Below, one piece after another: positions 9,312 to 18,827 of a DNA stretch of 39,361 bases. The number at the start of each line of letters is the position of its first letter. The first letter of the stretch is position 1. Source of the DNA: Hyphomicrobiales bacterium (GTDB taxonomy: Bacteria; Pseudomonadota; Alphaproteobacteria; Rhizobiales; Rhizobiaceae); the NCBI GenBank assembly GCA_900465685.1, contig UEGR01000022.1:1-39361 (forward strand), written 5' to 3'. Under the pieces are notes generated by a model. That model was not told the DNA's origin and did no database searches. It saw only the letters and a program-made list of their open reading frames with translations. Made by a program: the position numbers and the translations under genes.

Positions 9312-10385
9312 TCAGGCGCCCAGTTCGGTCAAAAGCGCGGTCTGGTGATCGGAAATCAACGCATCGACCAATTCGTCGAGATCGCCTTCCATCACGCGGT
9401 CGAGCTTGTAGAGCGTCAGGTTGATGCGGTGATCGGTGACGCGGCCCTGCGGGAAGTTATAGGTGCGGATGCGTTCCGAACGGTCGCCAGAGCCGACCTG
9501 GCTACGGCGCGCTTCCGAGCGCTCGCTTTCAGCCTTCTGGCGCTCCATGTCATAAAGGCGGGCACGCAGGATCTGCATGGCGCGGGCGCGGTTCTGATGC
9601 TGGGATTTTTCCGCCTGAACCACCATGATGCCGGTGGGAATATGGGTGATACGCACTGCCGAGTCGGTCGTGTTGACGTGCTGGCCGCCAGCGCCCGATG
9701 CGCGCATCGTGTCGATGCGGATATCCTCGTTGCGAATCTCGATATCGATGTCTTCGGCCTCGGGCAGCACGGCCACGGTCGCAGCCGATGTATGAATGCG
9801 CCCGCCGGCTTCTGTTTCCGGTACGCGCTGCACGCGATGCACGCCCGATTCGAACTTCATCTTCGAGAACACGCCCTTGCCGGAAACCGTCGCGATAATT
9901 TCCTTATAGCCGCCCGCATCGCCTTCGCTGGCCGAGACCAGCTCGACGCGCCAGCCCTTCTCGCTGGCATAACGCTCATACATGCGGAAGAGATCGCCCG
10001 CGAAAAGCGCTGCTTCCAGTCCGCCCGTACCGGCGCGAATTTCGAGAATGGCGTTCTTCTCATCCGCCGCGTCCTTTGGCAGAAGCAGAATCTGTACTTC
10101 CTGCTCCAGCGCCTCGACGCGCTTTTCGACTTCCGGCAATTCCTCGACAGCCAATGCGCGCATTTCGGCATCGGTCGACGCGTCGTCGCGCATGGTGGCC
10201 AGATCTTTCGCTTCGGCACGCGCATCGCTCAATTCGCGAATCTTGCCGACGACTTCCTGCAACTCGGAATATTCGGAAGCGAGCTTCACATAGGTTTCCG
10301 AATCCGGATTGTCGGCCATCTGGCTTTCGATCATCGAGAACCGCTTCAAGAGCTGGTCCATCCGGTCCTGCGGCAATGCGATCAT
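9312..10385 (-). CDS. prfA: Peptide chain release factor 1
   Basis: RF1 reads UAA and UAG stop codons and triggers release of the peptide on the ribosome. The 357 residues are full length. The GGQ motif (residues 233-235, in [14 protein letters not shown]) enters the peptidyl transferase centre. Stop-codon reading uses the PxT motif, here PET in [15 protein letters not shown], which marks RF1 rather than RF2 (SPF). TAGGAC lies seven bases before the ATG. The gene is followed at once by prmC, whose product methylates the GGQ glutamine. The 95-bp gap to ptsP upstream leaves room for its own promoter. Confidence 0.97.
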   Translation of the reverse strand: MIALPQDRMDQLLKRFSMIESQMADNPDSETYVKLASEYSELQEVVGKIRELSDARAEAKDLATMRDDASTDAEMRALAVEELPEVEKRVEALEQEVQILLLPKDAADEKNAILEIRAGTGGLEAALFAGDLFRMYERYASEKGWRVELVSASEGDAGGYKEIIATVSGKGVFSKMKFESGVHRVQRVPETEAGGRIHTSAATVAVLPEAEDIDIEIRNEDIRIDTMRASGAGGQHVNTTDSAVRITHIPTGIMVVQAEKSQHQNRARAMQILRARLYDMERQKAESERSEARRSQVGSGDRSERIRTYNFPQGRVTDHRINLTLYKLDRVMEGDLDELVDALISDHQTALLTELGA

Positions 10386-10480
10386 GTCATGTCCTAAAAA
10401 TCATCGTCCGAATGCAAATGTGCGAAACCGGGCGCGCCGCGTCCCGCGCCACACCCGGTCATTCTATGCAATTTGCCTTG

Positions 10481-12751
10481 CTATAACGGAATATCGTTGT
10501 CTTCTGCAAATCGAAGCATCAGTTCACGCAGAGAATGCGCGACATTCGGCTTGTCCAGCTCTTCATTGAGAAGCGCATTCAGCTTCGTTGTATCCAGCGC
10601 GCCGAGCATCGCCTTAACCGGGCCGATGGCAGCAGCCGACATGGAGATGGAGCGGAAACCAAGGCCGATCAGCGTCATTGCCGTCAGTGGACGTCCCGCC
10701 ATTTCACCGCAGAGCGTAACTGGCGTGTTGTGCCGGTTGCCGGTATCGACAATGTGGCGCAGCGTCCGCAGGAAAGCCGGAGAAAGCTGGTCGAAACGGC
10801 CGGAAATCAGCGAATTGCCGCGATCCACCGCCATCAGGAACTGGAACAGATCATTGGAGCCGACGGAGACGAAATCAACCGCCGTCATCAGCTCATCCAG
10901 CTGCCACAACAGGGCTGGAACTTCCACCATCGCGCCAAGCTTCATCCGCGTCGGCAGCGAATGCGCGAACCGCGACAGATGGCGAACCTCACGTTCGATG
11001 ATCTCACGCGCTGCCTTCACTTCGGCAACTTCCGTCACCATCGGCAGCATGAGCTTCAATTCACGTCCGCCTGCCGCTTTCAAAAGCGCGCGCAACTGGG
11101 TGCGCAGCAGACCCGGACGATCCAGCGTGAGGCGGATAGCGCGCCAGCCAAGCGCCGGATTTTCTTCCTGCGCCGATGCGCTGAAGTAAGGCAGCACCTT
11201 GTCGCCGCCGATGTCGAGTGTGCGGAACGTAACCGGCTTGTCGCCCGACGCTTCCATGACCGAACGATAAAGCCGCTCCTGCTGCTCTGCCCGCGGGAAG
11301 GTCGAGGCGACCATGAACTGCAGCTCGGTGCGGAACAGGCCGATGCCCGAAGCGCCCGATGCCGCAAGCTGCGGCAGGTCGACCAGAAGGCCTGCATTCA
11401 TCAAAAGCGAAATATCGACGCCGTCCCTGGTCAAGGCAGGCTTGTCGCGCAATTCGCGATAATGCGCCTGACGCCGGGCACGGAAGCGAACCTTTTCCGC
11501 ATAGGCTGATTCGAGGTCCGACTGCGGACGCAGATGCACCACGCCCTCGTCGCCATCGACGATAGCCGCATCGTTGTTTTCAGCCATGGAGACAGCGCCC
11601 TTGGCCTGCCCAACGACCGGAATGCCCATCGCGCGGGCCACGATCACCACATGGCTGGTGGCGGCGCCGTCTTCCAGCACCACGCCGCGCAAACGCTCGC
11701 GCGGATAATCCAGCAACTCGGCAGCGCCCATGGAACGCGCAACGATGATGGCATCCTTGACCAGCGATTCGGCCATCGTCTTGATGTCACGGCCCATCAA
11801 CTGGCGCAGCAGACGATTGGCGAGATCGTCGAAATCCGACAGGCGCTCCCGCATATAGGGATCGGACAGATGCATCATGCGCGCACGCGTGTCGCTCTGC
11901 ACCTTCTCTACGGCTGCTTCGGCGGTCAGACCGTTATGGATCGCCTCTTCCAGACGACGCACCCAGCCACGATCATGAGCAAACATGCGATAGGCTTCCA
12001 GCACTTCGCGATGCTCGCCTTCGATCGCGACATCGCGGCGCGACAGCATGTCATCGATGGAAATGCGCAAGGAACCAAGCGCCTGATCCAGACGGGCCAG
12101 CTCGGCCTGACTATCCTCGTTGAAAAGATTGGTGACGACGATGCGCGGCTCATGCAGCACGACATGACCGAGACCGATGCCGTCATTGAAGGCAAGCCCG
12201 GTCACGCTCATCGGGCGGCCCATATCGAGATCGATACCGGGGCGCACAAGCTTCAGCCCGTCGCCGGACGCGATGATTTCGGCCAGCACCATGGCTGTCG
12301 TTTCAAGCGCTTCGACTTCGTCTTCACGATAGGCGCGCTTGGTGCGGTTCTGCACGACGAGAACGCCCATGGTGCGGCCTGCGCGCAGCACGGGAACACC
12401 GAGGAAGGAATTATATACTTCTTCGCCCGTTTCCGGCAGGTAGGCGAAGGCCGGATGGCTTTGTGCATCGGTAAGGTTCAACGGACGCGCGCTGGCGGCA
12501 ATGGTGCCGACAAGGCCCTGCCCCAGACGCAATTGCGCCAGGTGGACCGACTGTGGGTTCAAACCTTCAGTGGCATAGAGTTCGAGAACGCCGTCAGCGC
12601 GAAGCACGTAGAAGGAGCAGACTTCCGCGACCATATTTTGCGCGATTTCACGAACGATCCGGTCAAGGCGCGGCTGCGGCTCAAGCGGCTCAGCCATCAA
12701 TTCGCGCAACCGCTTCAGCAGCACGCGGGGACCGGTTGTCTGATCGCGCAT
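10481..12751 (-). CDS. ptsP: Nitrogen PTS phosphoenolpyruvate-protein phosphotransferase (EI-Ntr)
   Basis: PtsP takes phosphate from phosphoenolpyruvate and passes it to NPr (PtsO) and then EIIA-Ntr, a regulatory cascade that senses nitrogen and carbon status rather than importing sugar. The 756 residues show an N-terminal GAF domain (about 20-165), the EI N-terminal domain, the swivelling domain with the phosphorylated His367 in GAATSHVVIVARAMGIPVVG, and the C-terminal PEP-binding TIM barrel (GLFRTELQFM, VGSNDLFQF, LCGEMAG). GGAGTG precedes the start. Family knowledge: in Brucella this system has been linked to virulence-gene control. Neighbours are lysC upstream and prfA downstream, the usual order in Rhizobiales. 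Confidence 0.96.
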   Translation of the reverse strand: MRDQTTGPRVLLKRLRELMAEPLEPQPRLDRIVREIAQNMVAEVCSFYVLRADGVLELYATEGLNPQSVHLAQLRLGQGLVGTIAASARPLNLTDAQSHPAFAYLPETGEEVYNSFLGVPVLRAGRTMGVLVVQNRTKRAYREDEVEALETTAMVLAEIIASGDGLKLVRPGIDLDMGRPMSVTGLAFNDGIGLGHVVLHEPRIVVTNLFNEDSQAELARLDQALGSLRISIDDMLSRRDVAIEGEHREVLEAYRMFAHDRGWVRRLEEAIHNGLTAEAAVEKVQSDTRARMMHLSDPYMRERLSDFDDLANRLLRQLMGRDIKTMAESLVKDAIIVARSMGAAELLDYPRERLRGVVLEDGAATSHVVIVARAMGIPVVGQAKGAVSMAENNDAAIVDGDEGVVHLRPQSDLESAYAEKVRFRARRQAHYRELRDKPALTRDGVDISLLMNAGLLVDLPQLAASGASGIGLFRTELQFMVASTFPRAEQQERLYRSVMEASGDKPVTFRTLDIGGDKVLPYFSASAQEENPALGWRAIRLTLDRPGLLRTQLRALLKAAGGRELKLMLPMVTEVAEVKAAREIIEREVRHLSRFAHSLPTRMKLGAMVEVPALLWQLDELMTAVDFVSVGSNDLFQFLMAVDRGNSLISGRFDQLSPAFLRTLRHIVDTGNRHNTPVTLCGEMAGRPLTAMTLIGLGFRSISMSAAAIGPVKAMLGALDTTKLNALLNEELDKPNVAHSLRELMLRFAEDNDIPL

Positions 12752-12997
12752 GATCGTCGGACACTCCTCTTGTGCAGTTTCGGCACCGAGGTGAAGCGGC
12801 TTTCCGTGCGAACTGCGGCGAATAAAGAGAAAACGGCTTTGCTTGCTCCGTACTACCGAAAGCCGTTCGGACTGGTGGCCCGCTTTCGCCGACCGATTCC
12901 CATTACCCGCCCGCGACGCGTTACGCCAACCCCTTTGTGAGCATTTTTGACACTGCCGTCTAGTGCTTTAAGCAGAAATTATGCCAGGTTCTGGAAC
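12752..12997. other. Region upstream of ptsP with an inverted repeat
   Basis: This stretch probably carries the ptsP promoter. AACGGCTTT (12832-12840) and AAAGCCGTT (12859-12867) form a perfect nine-base inverted repeat with an 18-base loop. It could be an operator or leader hairpin. No open frame here looks coding. Confidence 0.35.
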
Positions 12998-13036
12998 GAA
13001 AAAATGCCGCGATCCATTCAAGGACGCGGCATTGTT
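12998..13036 (-). terminator. Second (distal) lysC terminator hairpin
   Basis: AATGCCGCG (13003-13011) pairs with CGCGGCATT (13025-13033). The minus-strand RNA ends in a short U run (CATTTTTTCG). It backs up the closer hairpin at 13050-13078. Confidence 0.7.
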
Positions 13037-13049
13037 TCAAAACGGTTTA

Positions 13050-13078
13050 ATAAAAGCCGGATTTTATGCCGGCTTAAT
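13050..13078 (-). terminator. Proximal lysC terminator hairpin
   Basis: AAGCCGG (13054-13060) pairs with CCGGCTT (13069-13075), and the minus-strand RNA continues TTATTAAA. It lies 17 bp past the lysC stop codon and forms a tandem with the hairpin at 12998-13036. Confidence 0.7.
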
Positions 13079-13094
13079 ATCAGCCATCAATGGA

Positions 13095-14369
13095 TTACGA
13101 CTTGTCGAGACCATAGACGGCGTGCAGCGTGCGCACGGCCAATTCGGCATAAGGGCCGTCAATCAGGATCGAGATCTTGATTTCCGACGTCGTGATGGCG
13201 CGAATGTTGATGCCCTTCTCAGCCAGCGCCTTGAAGGCCGTGGCGGCAACACCCGCATGGCTGCGCATGCCGATGCCGATCACGGAAATCTTGGCGAGGC
13301 CCGTTTCGGACTGAATGTTGTCGAAGCCGATTTCAGCCTTGACCTTGTCGAGAACGCGCAGCGCCTTGTCGATGTCGCCGGTCGGGATCGTGAAGGTCAT
13401 GTCGGTCTTGGAACCGTCTTCCGACACGTTCTGAACGATCATATCGACATTGATGTGCTCTTCGGCAAGCGGGCCGAAAATGGCTGCCGACACACCCGGC
13501 CGGTCGGCCACGCGCCGCAGCGAAATCTGAGCTTCATCTTTCGCAAAGGCGATACCTGTGACGGTCTGCTGTTCCACGATTTCATCCTCGTCGCAAATAA
13601 GCGTTCCGGGCGGGTTGATCGGATCACCCATGCCCGGCGCATCGGGGTCCGTAAAGCTCGAGCGCACAAAGGTGCGTACCTTGTGCACCATAGCGAGTTC
13701 GACCGAGCGCACTTGCAAAACCTTGGCGCCGAGCGAAGCCATTTCCAGCATTTCTTCGAAGGAAATCTTCGGCAGGCGGCGCGCCTTCGGTTCGATGCGC
13801 GGATCGGTCGTGTAGACACCATCTACATCGGTATAGATATCGCAGCGATCAGCCTTCACCGCTGCGGCAACAGCCACAGCCGATGTGTCGGAGCCGCCGC
13901 GTCCGAGCGTCGCGATGCGGTTATCCGGGCCCAGGCCCTGGAAACCGGCCACAACGGCAACCTGACCCATTTCCATGCGACGGATGATTTCCGAACCGTC
14001 GATGTCCTGGATACGAGCCGCGCCATGCGCATTGTCGGTCTTGATTTGAATCTGCCAGCCCTGCCACGAACGCGCATCGACACCAACCGACTGAAGCGCG
14101 ATGGCCAGAAGGCCGCTCGTCACCTGTTCGCCGGAAGCGACGATGGTGTCATATTCGCGCGCATCGTAGAAAGGCGAACTGGCGCCACATACCTTCGGCA
14201 TGTTCTGCACCCAGTTGACCAGCTCATTGGTCTTGCCGGACATGGCCGAGACGACAACAGCAACCTGATTGCCCGCCTCGACCTCGCGTTTGACGTGGCG
14301 CGCCACATTATAGATGCGTTCCAGATCGGCCACCGAAGTGCCGCCGAATTTCATCACGATGCGCGCCAT
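13095..14369 (-). CDS. lysC: Aspartate kinase
   Basis: LysC phosphorylates aspartate, the first step toward lysine, diaminopimelate, threonine and methionine. The 424 residues match a stand-alone aspartokinase. The N terminus MARIVMKFGGTSVAD carries the KFGGTS nucleotide/substrate-binding signature. The kinase domain reaches about residue 245 (GRGGSDTSAVAVAAAVKAD, DVDGVYTTDPR). Two C-terminal ACT domains follow (GVSAAIFGPLAEEHINVDMI and GVAATAFKALAEKGINIRAI), which in this family bind lysine and/or threonine for feedback inhibition. No clear ribosome site precedes the ATG. Two tandem terminators end the unit. It is divergent from ubiG. Confidence 0.96.
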   Translation of the reverse strand: MARIVMKFGGTSVADLERIYNVARHVKREVEAGNQVAVVVSAMSGKTNELVNWVQNMPKVCGASSPFYDAREYDTIVASGEQVTSGLLAIALQSVGVDARSWQGWQIQIKTDNAHGAARIQDIDGSEIIRRMEMGQVAVVAGFQGLGPDNRIATLGRGGSDTSAVAVAAAVKADRCDIYTDVDGVYTTDPRIEPKARRLPKISFEEMLEMASLGAKVLQVRSVELAMVHKVRTFVRSSFTDPDAPGMGDPINPPGTLICDEDEIVEQQTVTGIAFAKDEAQISLRRVADRPGVSAAIFGPLAEEHINVDMIVQNVSEDGSKTDMTFTIPTGDIDKALRVLDKVKAEIGFDNIQSETGLAKISVIGIGMRSHAGVAATAFKALAEKGINIRAITTSEIKISILIDGPYAELAVRTLHAVYGLDKS

Positions 14370-14597
14370 TTAAGGATACGTCCCGCTATTTTGAAAATTA
14401 CACTCTCACCTGCCCAAACCTTATAATCTTGCGACAGGCAAACCCGGGGTCACATAGCTAATATGTCGCGGTTCCGCAAGGCCGCGATTCGCAAGAACGT
14501 CCCGATAGGGTCAGGAATGCCGGAATTTGATTTGCACCTTGACTTTGAGGCGCTACCTTGAGAGCAGGATTGCACGCTTCCGCTCCTGGAGATTGAA

Positions 14598-15344
14598 ATG
14601 ACCGAGACTGCCCGCACCACCATCGACGCTTCCGAGATCGAGCATTTCTCGCGCATTGCCGCGGAATGGTGGAACCCGCAGGGCAAGTTCCGCCCGCTAC
14701 ACAAATTCAATCCAACGCGCCTTGCCTATATCAAGGAAAAAATCTGCGCCAAGTTCAATCGCGACCCGAATTCGCCGCGCCCCTTCGAAGGATTGCGCCT
14801 GCTCGATATCGGTTGCGGCGGCGGTCTTCTCTGCGAGCCGATGGCGCGTCTCGGTGCAACCGTGATCGGCGCGGATGCTTCGACCACCAATATCGAGGTT
14901 GCGAAAATCCACGCTGCGCAAAGCGGCGTCGAGGTCGATTATCGCGCCACGACAGCGGAGGCTCTGGCCGAGGCTGGCGAGAAATTCGACGTGGTTTTGA
15001 ACATGGAAGTGGTCGAGCATGTTTCGGATGTCGATCTGTTCATGTCGGCGACCAGTGAAATGGTGAAGCCCGGAGGGCTAATGTTCGTCGCCACCATCAA
15101 CCGCACCCTGAAAGCCTATGGTCTGGCGATCATCGGTGCGGAATATGTGCTGCGCTGGCTGCCGCGCGGCACGCATCAATATGAAAAGCTGGTGCGTCCG
15201 GAAGAACTCGAATCCGCCCTTGCCAAAGGCGGCCTGCGTCTCATCGACAAGCTGGGCGTGACCTATAATCCGCTTGCCGACAGCTGGAGCCGCTCCCGCG
15301 ATACGGATGTGAATTATATGGTTCTGGCCGAGCGGCCAGAATAG
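14598..15344 (+). CDS. ubiG: Ubiquinone biosynthesis O-methyltransferase
   Basis: UbiG performs both O-methylations in ubiquinone synthesis (on 2-polyprenyl-6-hydroxyphenol and on demethylubiquinol). The 248 residues fit. The SAM motif is [20 protein letters not shown] (about residues 71-90), preceded by the UbiG-typical [19 protein letters not shown] and followed by [17 protein letters not shown] lies eight bases before the ATG. Transcribed divergently from lysC, across a 228-bp gap, and convergently with the EamA transporter gene that ends 13 bp away. Confidence 0.95.
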   Translation: MTETARTTIDASEIEHFSRIAAEWWNPQGKFRPLHKFNPTRLAYIKEKICAKFNRDPNSPRPFEGLRLLDIGCGGGLLCEPMARLGATVIGADASTTNIEVAKIHAAQSGVEVDYRATTAEALAEAGEKFDVVLNMEVVEHVSDVDLFMSATSEMVKPGGLMFVATINRTLKAYGLAIIGAEYVLRWLPRGTHQYEKLVRPEELESALAKGGLRLIDKLGVTYNPLADSWSRSRDTDVNYMVLAERPE

Positions 15345-15357
15345 TCAGATTCAACAA

Positions 15358-16239
15358 TCAGCTTTTCTGGGCGCGCGTGGTCATCGCCACGCCAACAGCG
15401 ATAACGGCTGCTCCAATCCAGGTGAGCAGCGGATAATGCTCGCCCAGAAACAGCGTGCCGGAAATGAGACCGAGCGCTGCGGCCACATAGCCGATCTGGC
15501 TGAGATAAACCGGTCCGCCCACCGCCTGTAGCCGGAAGAACAGCGCGAACATTCCCGCCGATGCAATCGCCTGCGCTGTTGCGGCCCATGGTGCCAGTGC
15601 AAATGTCTCAACCGGAAAACCGCCGGTGAACAGCAGGATGCCCGCAAAGAGCATGATGGCGGAAGCCAGATGACTGCCTGCTGCAAGCTCTGTCGGATCG
15701 GAATTTTTCGGCCAGTCCAGCGTGCGATAGACATTACCGCAGGCGAGAAACACCGGAATAAGCAAGGCGGCCGCAACCCAGAGCGGATCAGCGGGCTTGC
15801 CGACCTCGCCGCGTGTCAGCGCAACAAGAATCGCGCCGATAAAGCCGACAGCAATGCCGCCAATGCCCAGCGCATTGGGGCGTCGCAAGCCGAAGCCCAT
15901 TGAAATCACCAGCGTGATAACCGGCGACAGCGTGTACATGATTCCCGTGAAACCAGCACCGAGACGTGGGATCGCCGACAGAATCAGAAGATTGGGCAAG
16001 GCATAAGAGATGATTGCGGTGCAGACATAATAGCGTGCGCGCCCGCCGGAAAAGCCGAGGCTCTTTCCCCGCAAAAGCAGAACGGCGAATAGAATCACAC
16101 CAGCGCTGGCGGAAAACAGAAAGGTCCACATGGCAGGCGGAATGCCCACCTGCGCAGCGATCTTTCCCAGAGGCAGGATAAGCCCCAGCAGGGTGCCGGT
16201 GGCCAGAAGCAGAAAGGAGGCAGACTCCATCAATTTCAT
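15358..16239 (-). CDS. DMT-superfamily (EamA) transporter
   Basis: An inner-membrane protein of 293 residues with about ten predicted membrane helices arranged as two EamA repeats (about residues 5-140 and 150-290). Family members export or import small metabolites such as amino acids, sugars or drugs; the substrate cannot be told from sequence. AGGGGAGG lies eight bases before the start at 16239. It lies 43 bp downstream of the DUF1178 gene on the same strand, so it may be the last gene of the comF-grxC-nit-DUF1178 run. The opposing ubiG gene ends 13 bp away with no hairpin between them. Confidence 0.85.
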   Translation of the reverse strand: MKLMESASFLLLATGTLLGLILPLGKIAAQVGIPPAMWTFLFSASAGVILFAVLLLRGKSLGFSGGRARYYVCTAIISYALPNLLILSAIPRLGAGFTGIMYTLSPVITLVISMGFGLRRPNALGIGGIAVGFIGAILVALTRGEVGKPADPLWVAAALLIPVFLACGNVYRTLDWPKNSDPTELAAGSHLASAIMLFAGILLFTGGFPVETFALAPWAATAQAIASAGMFALFFRLQAVGGPVYLSQIGYVAAALGLISGTLFLGEHYPLLTWIGAAVIAVGVAMTTRAQKS

Positions 16240-16282
16240 GCACCCGGCCTCCCCTGCCGTGCTGTCATGACGAACAGGTGAC

Positions 16283-16708
16283 CTAATTCTGATCTTCTGG
16301 AAAGACCGGCAATGGCATCACATCGACACCATCTTCAAGCAGCGAATGCACGTCCTCGCGCGACGCTTCACCATAGATGCCACGCTGCTCCGTTTCACCG
16401 AAATGGATCTTGCGTGCTTCCTCGGCAAACTTGTCGCCGACATAATCCGCATTGTCGCGGACCTTACGGCTGAGATCGCGCATTTCTTCGAGAACCTTCT
16501 TCTGGGCTTCGCCCAGCGCCATCGCGATCTTTTCCTTAGCCCTTGCCGTGGAGACGGCAGGCGCCATCAGGGCTTTCTGCACCTGATGCGAATTGCAGAC
16601 CGGACAGGAGACGAATTTCATCTCCGACTGCCGATCGAAATCGGCATTGTCGCGGAACCAGCCCTCGAATTCATGGCCGTTATCGCAATGAAGCGAAAAG
16701 CGGATCAT
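16283..16708 (-). CDS. DUF1178 family protein
   Basis: A soluble protein of 141 residues with unknown activity. The N terminus MIRFSLHCDNGHEFEGWF and the nearby SCPVC hold three cysteines and a histidine that could bind a zinc ion, like a small zinc ribbon. The rest is helical and charged (DLSRKVRDNADYVGDKFAEEARK, in part). An upstream ATG at 16726 lies in frame, but the family starts at MIRF. The start at 16708 sits four bases after the stop of the amidase gene, so the two are probably translated together. Confidence 0.85.
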   Translation of the reverse strand: MIRFSLHCDNGHEFEGWFRDNADFDRQSEMKFVSCPVCNSHQVQKALMAPAVSTARAKEKIAMALGEAQKKVLEEMRDLSRKVRDNADYVGDKFAEEARKIHFGETEQRGIYGEASREDVHSLLEDGVDVMPLPVFPEDQN

Positions 16709-16712
16709 GGAG

Positions 16713-17567
16713 TTATGCATCCTCATTCTGTTTTGCGGTCACCGTCTTGACGGTAAACTCGCAGGCATTCTTCAAATTCGGCACCTTGCCGCGCGCCGCA
16801 GCGCTTTCGGCAACATCGATATCGGCAACGATCACAGCCGGTTCGTCATGGGCGGCTTCCGCCAGCACCTTGCCCCAGGGCGAAACGATAATCGAATGCC
16901 CATAGGTTTCGCGCCCGTCCTCGTGCAATCCGCCCTGCGCAGCCGAGATCAGGAATGCGCCATTTTCGATAGCGCGCGCACGCTGCAAAATATGCCAGTG
17001 CGCCTCGCCGGTCTGCTTGGTGAAGGCCGCAGGCCCGGTAATCACATTGGCGCCAGCCAGCGCCTGTGCACGGAAAAGCTGCGGGAAGCGAATATCATAG
17101 CAGATCGCCATGCCAATATTGGCGAAAGGCAATTCAGCAATGACGGTTTCCTTGCCCGGTTCATAGGTTGCCGATTCGCGCCAGCTTTCGCCATTGTCGA
17201 GATCGACATCGAACATATGAATCTTGTCATAGGTCACGAGCTTTTCGCCCGATGGCGTAAACAATCCGGCGCGATTGGCAATCCGGCCATCGCCAGCATC
17301 AATGGCCGTAGAACCGATATGCAGGAAGATGCCGTGCTTGGCTGCCAGCACCGAAGCCGCCTTGAAAACAAGGTCGTTGGCTTCGTCACGCAGACTGGCC
17401 TTGAACGCCACCCGATCGCGCATCATCGCGCCGGTCATTTCGGGAGATTGCACGTAAGTCGCGCCCTTAGCTGCCGCATCAGCGACGAGTTTCTCCAAAG
17501 CCTCGATATTGCGGACAACATCGGTGCCAGAACGCATTTGTAGTGCGGCAGCGCGGAACGTGCTCAT
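16713..17567 (-). CDS. Carbon-nitrogen hydrolase (nitrilase superfamily, Nit1/deaminated-glutathione amidase type)
   Basis: A cytoplasmic amidase of 284 residues. The Glu-Lys-Cys triad is visible: Glu in SPEMTGAMM, Lys in YDKIHMFDVD, Cys in GMAICYDIRFPQLFR. The arrangement resembles Nit1-type enzymes that repair deaminated glutathione, a proposal supported by grxC directly upstream (22-bp gap) but not proven by sequence alone; an omega-amidase is the alternative. GGGGGAGA precedes the ATG. The stop is four bases before the DUF1178 start. Confidence 0.88.
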   Translation of the reverse strand: MSTFRAAALQMRSGTDVVRNIEALEKLVADAAAKGATYVQSPEMTGAMMRDRVAFKASLRDEANDLVFKAASVLAAKHGIFLHIGSTAIDAGDGRIANRAGLFTPSGEKLVTYDKIHMFDVDLDNGESWRESATYEPGKETVIAELPFANIGMAICYDIRFPQLFRAQALAGANVITGPAAFTKQTGEAHWHILQRARAIENGAFLISAAQGGLHEDGRETYGHSIIVSPWGKVLAEAAHDEPAVIVADIDVAESAAARGKVPNLKNACEFTVKTVTAKQNEDA

Positions 17568-17589
17568 CGGTTTCTCCCCCGTTATAAAA

Positions 17590-17856
17590 TTAGTTCAGTT
17601 CGCCGGTCTTGAGCAGACCGTCGAGCTTGCCCTGACCGTCGAGCGCAAAGAGATCGTCGCAGCCGCCGACATGGACGGAACCGACGAAAATCTGCGGGAA
17701 GGTGTTGCGGCCAGAACGCTCTTGCATTTCGGCGCGCAGTTCCGGCGTGGCGCCTGCGTTGATTTCATTGAACTCAACGCCCTTGCGGGTCAGAAGATCG
17801 ACCGCACGCGAGCAATAAGGGCAGCCGGGGCGGGTGTAGATGGTAACGTCAACCAT
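17590..17856 (-). CDS. grxC: Glutaredoxin (GrxC, dithiol class)
   Basis: A small cytoplasmic redox protein of 88 residues that reduces disulfides with glutathione. The active site CPYC follows MVDVTIYTRPG, and the glutathione-binding TFPQIFVGSVHVGGCDDL region is complete. The start at 17856 is preferred over the in-frame ATG at 17880 because GGAG lies seven bases before it and it gives the normal family N terminus. It is probably co-transcribed with the nitrilase-family gene downstream. Confidence 0.95.
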   Translation of the reverse strand: MVDVTIYTRPGCPYCSRAVDLLTRKGVEFNEINAGATPELRAEMQERSGRNTFPQIFVGSVHVGGCDDLFALDGQGKLDGLLKTGELN

Positions 17857-17961
17857 GAAAAACTCCATTCGTTGCCTCACTATATAGTCGGCAACGCTCC
17901 GCTCCGGAAGACCCTGCAGGTTTCACGACGGTGTGTGCAGGCTTGTTCTTGCCCGCAAGTT

Positions 17962-18750
17962 TCAATCGGGCAGCACCCGGCTGAATGTCAGAACATCGAC
18001 ACTTTTTGCACCGCCGCGCAGCAAGGCGCGCGTTGCCGCCTTTACTGTTGCGCCCGTCGTATAAACATCGTCGATAAGCAGGACACGACGCCCGCGCACA
18101 TGAATTTCCTGCTCTTTCGGCACACGGAAAGCACCATCCACATTGCGTTTGCGCTCCTTGGAGCCAAGCCCGATCTGCTGCTCGGTGCGACGGATGCGGT
18201 TCAGGGCTTGCGGCGCAAAGGGCAAGGCGCTCGACTTTGCCAGCGCCCGCGCCAGCTCGGCGGACTGATTAAAGCGGCGCTGCCAGAAGCGCCAGCGATG
18301 CAGCGGCACCGGCAGGATCACATCACATTCATCCAGCAATTCGCGGCCAGCCCGCTGCATCCAGCGCGCCATCCATGGGGCCAGATCAGTCCTGTCATGG
18401 AATTTCAAGGCAACCGCCATACGTTGCGCTGCGCCGCGATGCAGAACCGCCGACCGCAGACGGCGGAACGGCGGCGGATCGGCAATCGCCTCCGCACTCA
18501 AGAAGCCGTCACCAAAATCATGACCAAACGGCACACCCAGCACCGGGCAGTAAGGCCGTTCGATAAAGCGCAGCTCCGACCAGCATGTCGGGCACAAAGT
18601 TCCGGGCTGCGAGACATGCGCCTTGCAACCCGCACAGCTTGCCGGAAACAGCAGATTGGCGGCCGCAAGCGCCAGATGGCGCGCGGCAAAGCACGCGCTT
18701 GCGTAAAGCCTGCGCAAAAAGGTTTGATGCGGTGTATCGTCATCCGCCAT
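17962..18750 (-). CDS. comF: ComF-family phosphoribosyltransferase-like protein
   Basis: A 262-residue protein. The N-terminal part carries a zinc-ribbon-like cysteine set (CAGC and CPTC), and the C-terminal part a type I phosphoribosyltransferase fold with the PRPP-binding motif RVLLIDDVYTTGATVKAA. ComF takes part in DNA uptake in naturally competent bacteria, but homologues occur in many that are not known to be competent, so its function here is uncertain. It is divergent from the methyltransferase gene 77 bp away, so the short gap should hold two promoters. grxC follows after 105 bp on the same strand. Confidence 0.88.
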   Translation of the reverse strand: MADDDTPHQTFLRRLYASACFAARHLALAAANLLFPASCAGCKAHVSQPGTLCPTCWSELRFIERPYCPVLGVPFGHDFGDGFLSAEAIADPPPFRRLRSAVLHRGAAQRMAVALKFHDRTDLAPWMARWMQRAGRELLDECDVILPVPLHRWRFWQRRFNQSAELARALAKSSALPFAPQALNRIRRTEQQIGLGSKERKRNVDGAFRVPKEQEIHVRGRRVLLIDDVYTTGATVKAATRALLRGGAKSVDVLTFSRVLPD

Positions 18751-18827
18751 TGCATTCGCCCCCGTTCGAATGCATCTATGCCCGCAATTACACTATACGC
18801 CGCATAGCAAAAGAAAAGACGGATTCC

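Noticed and set aside
11534..14426. Two long plus-strand open frames opposite ptsP and lysC
   Set aside because: Both are His/Arg-rich shadow translations without domains; the minus-strand genes are complete.
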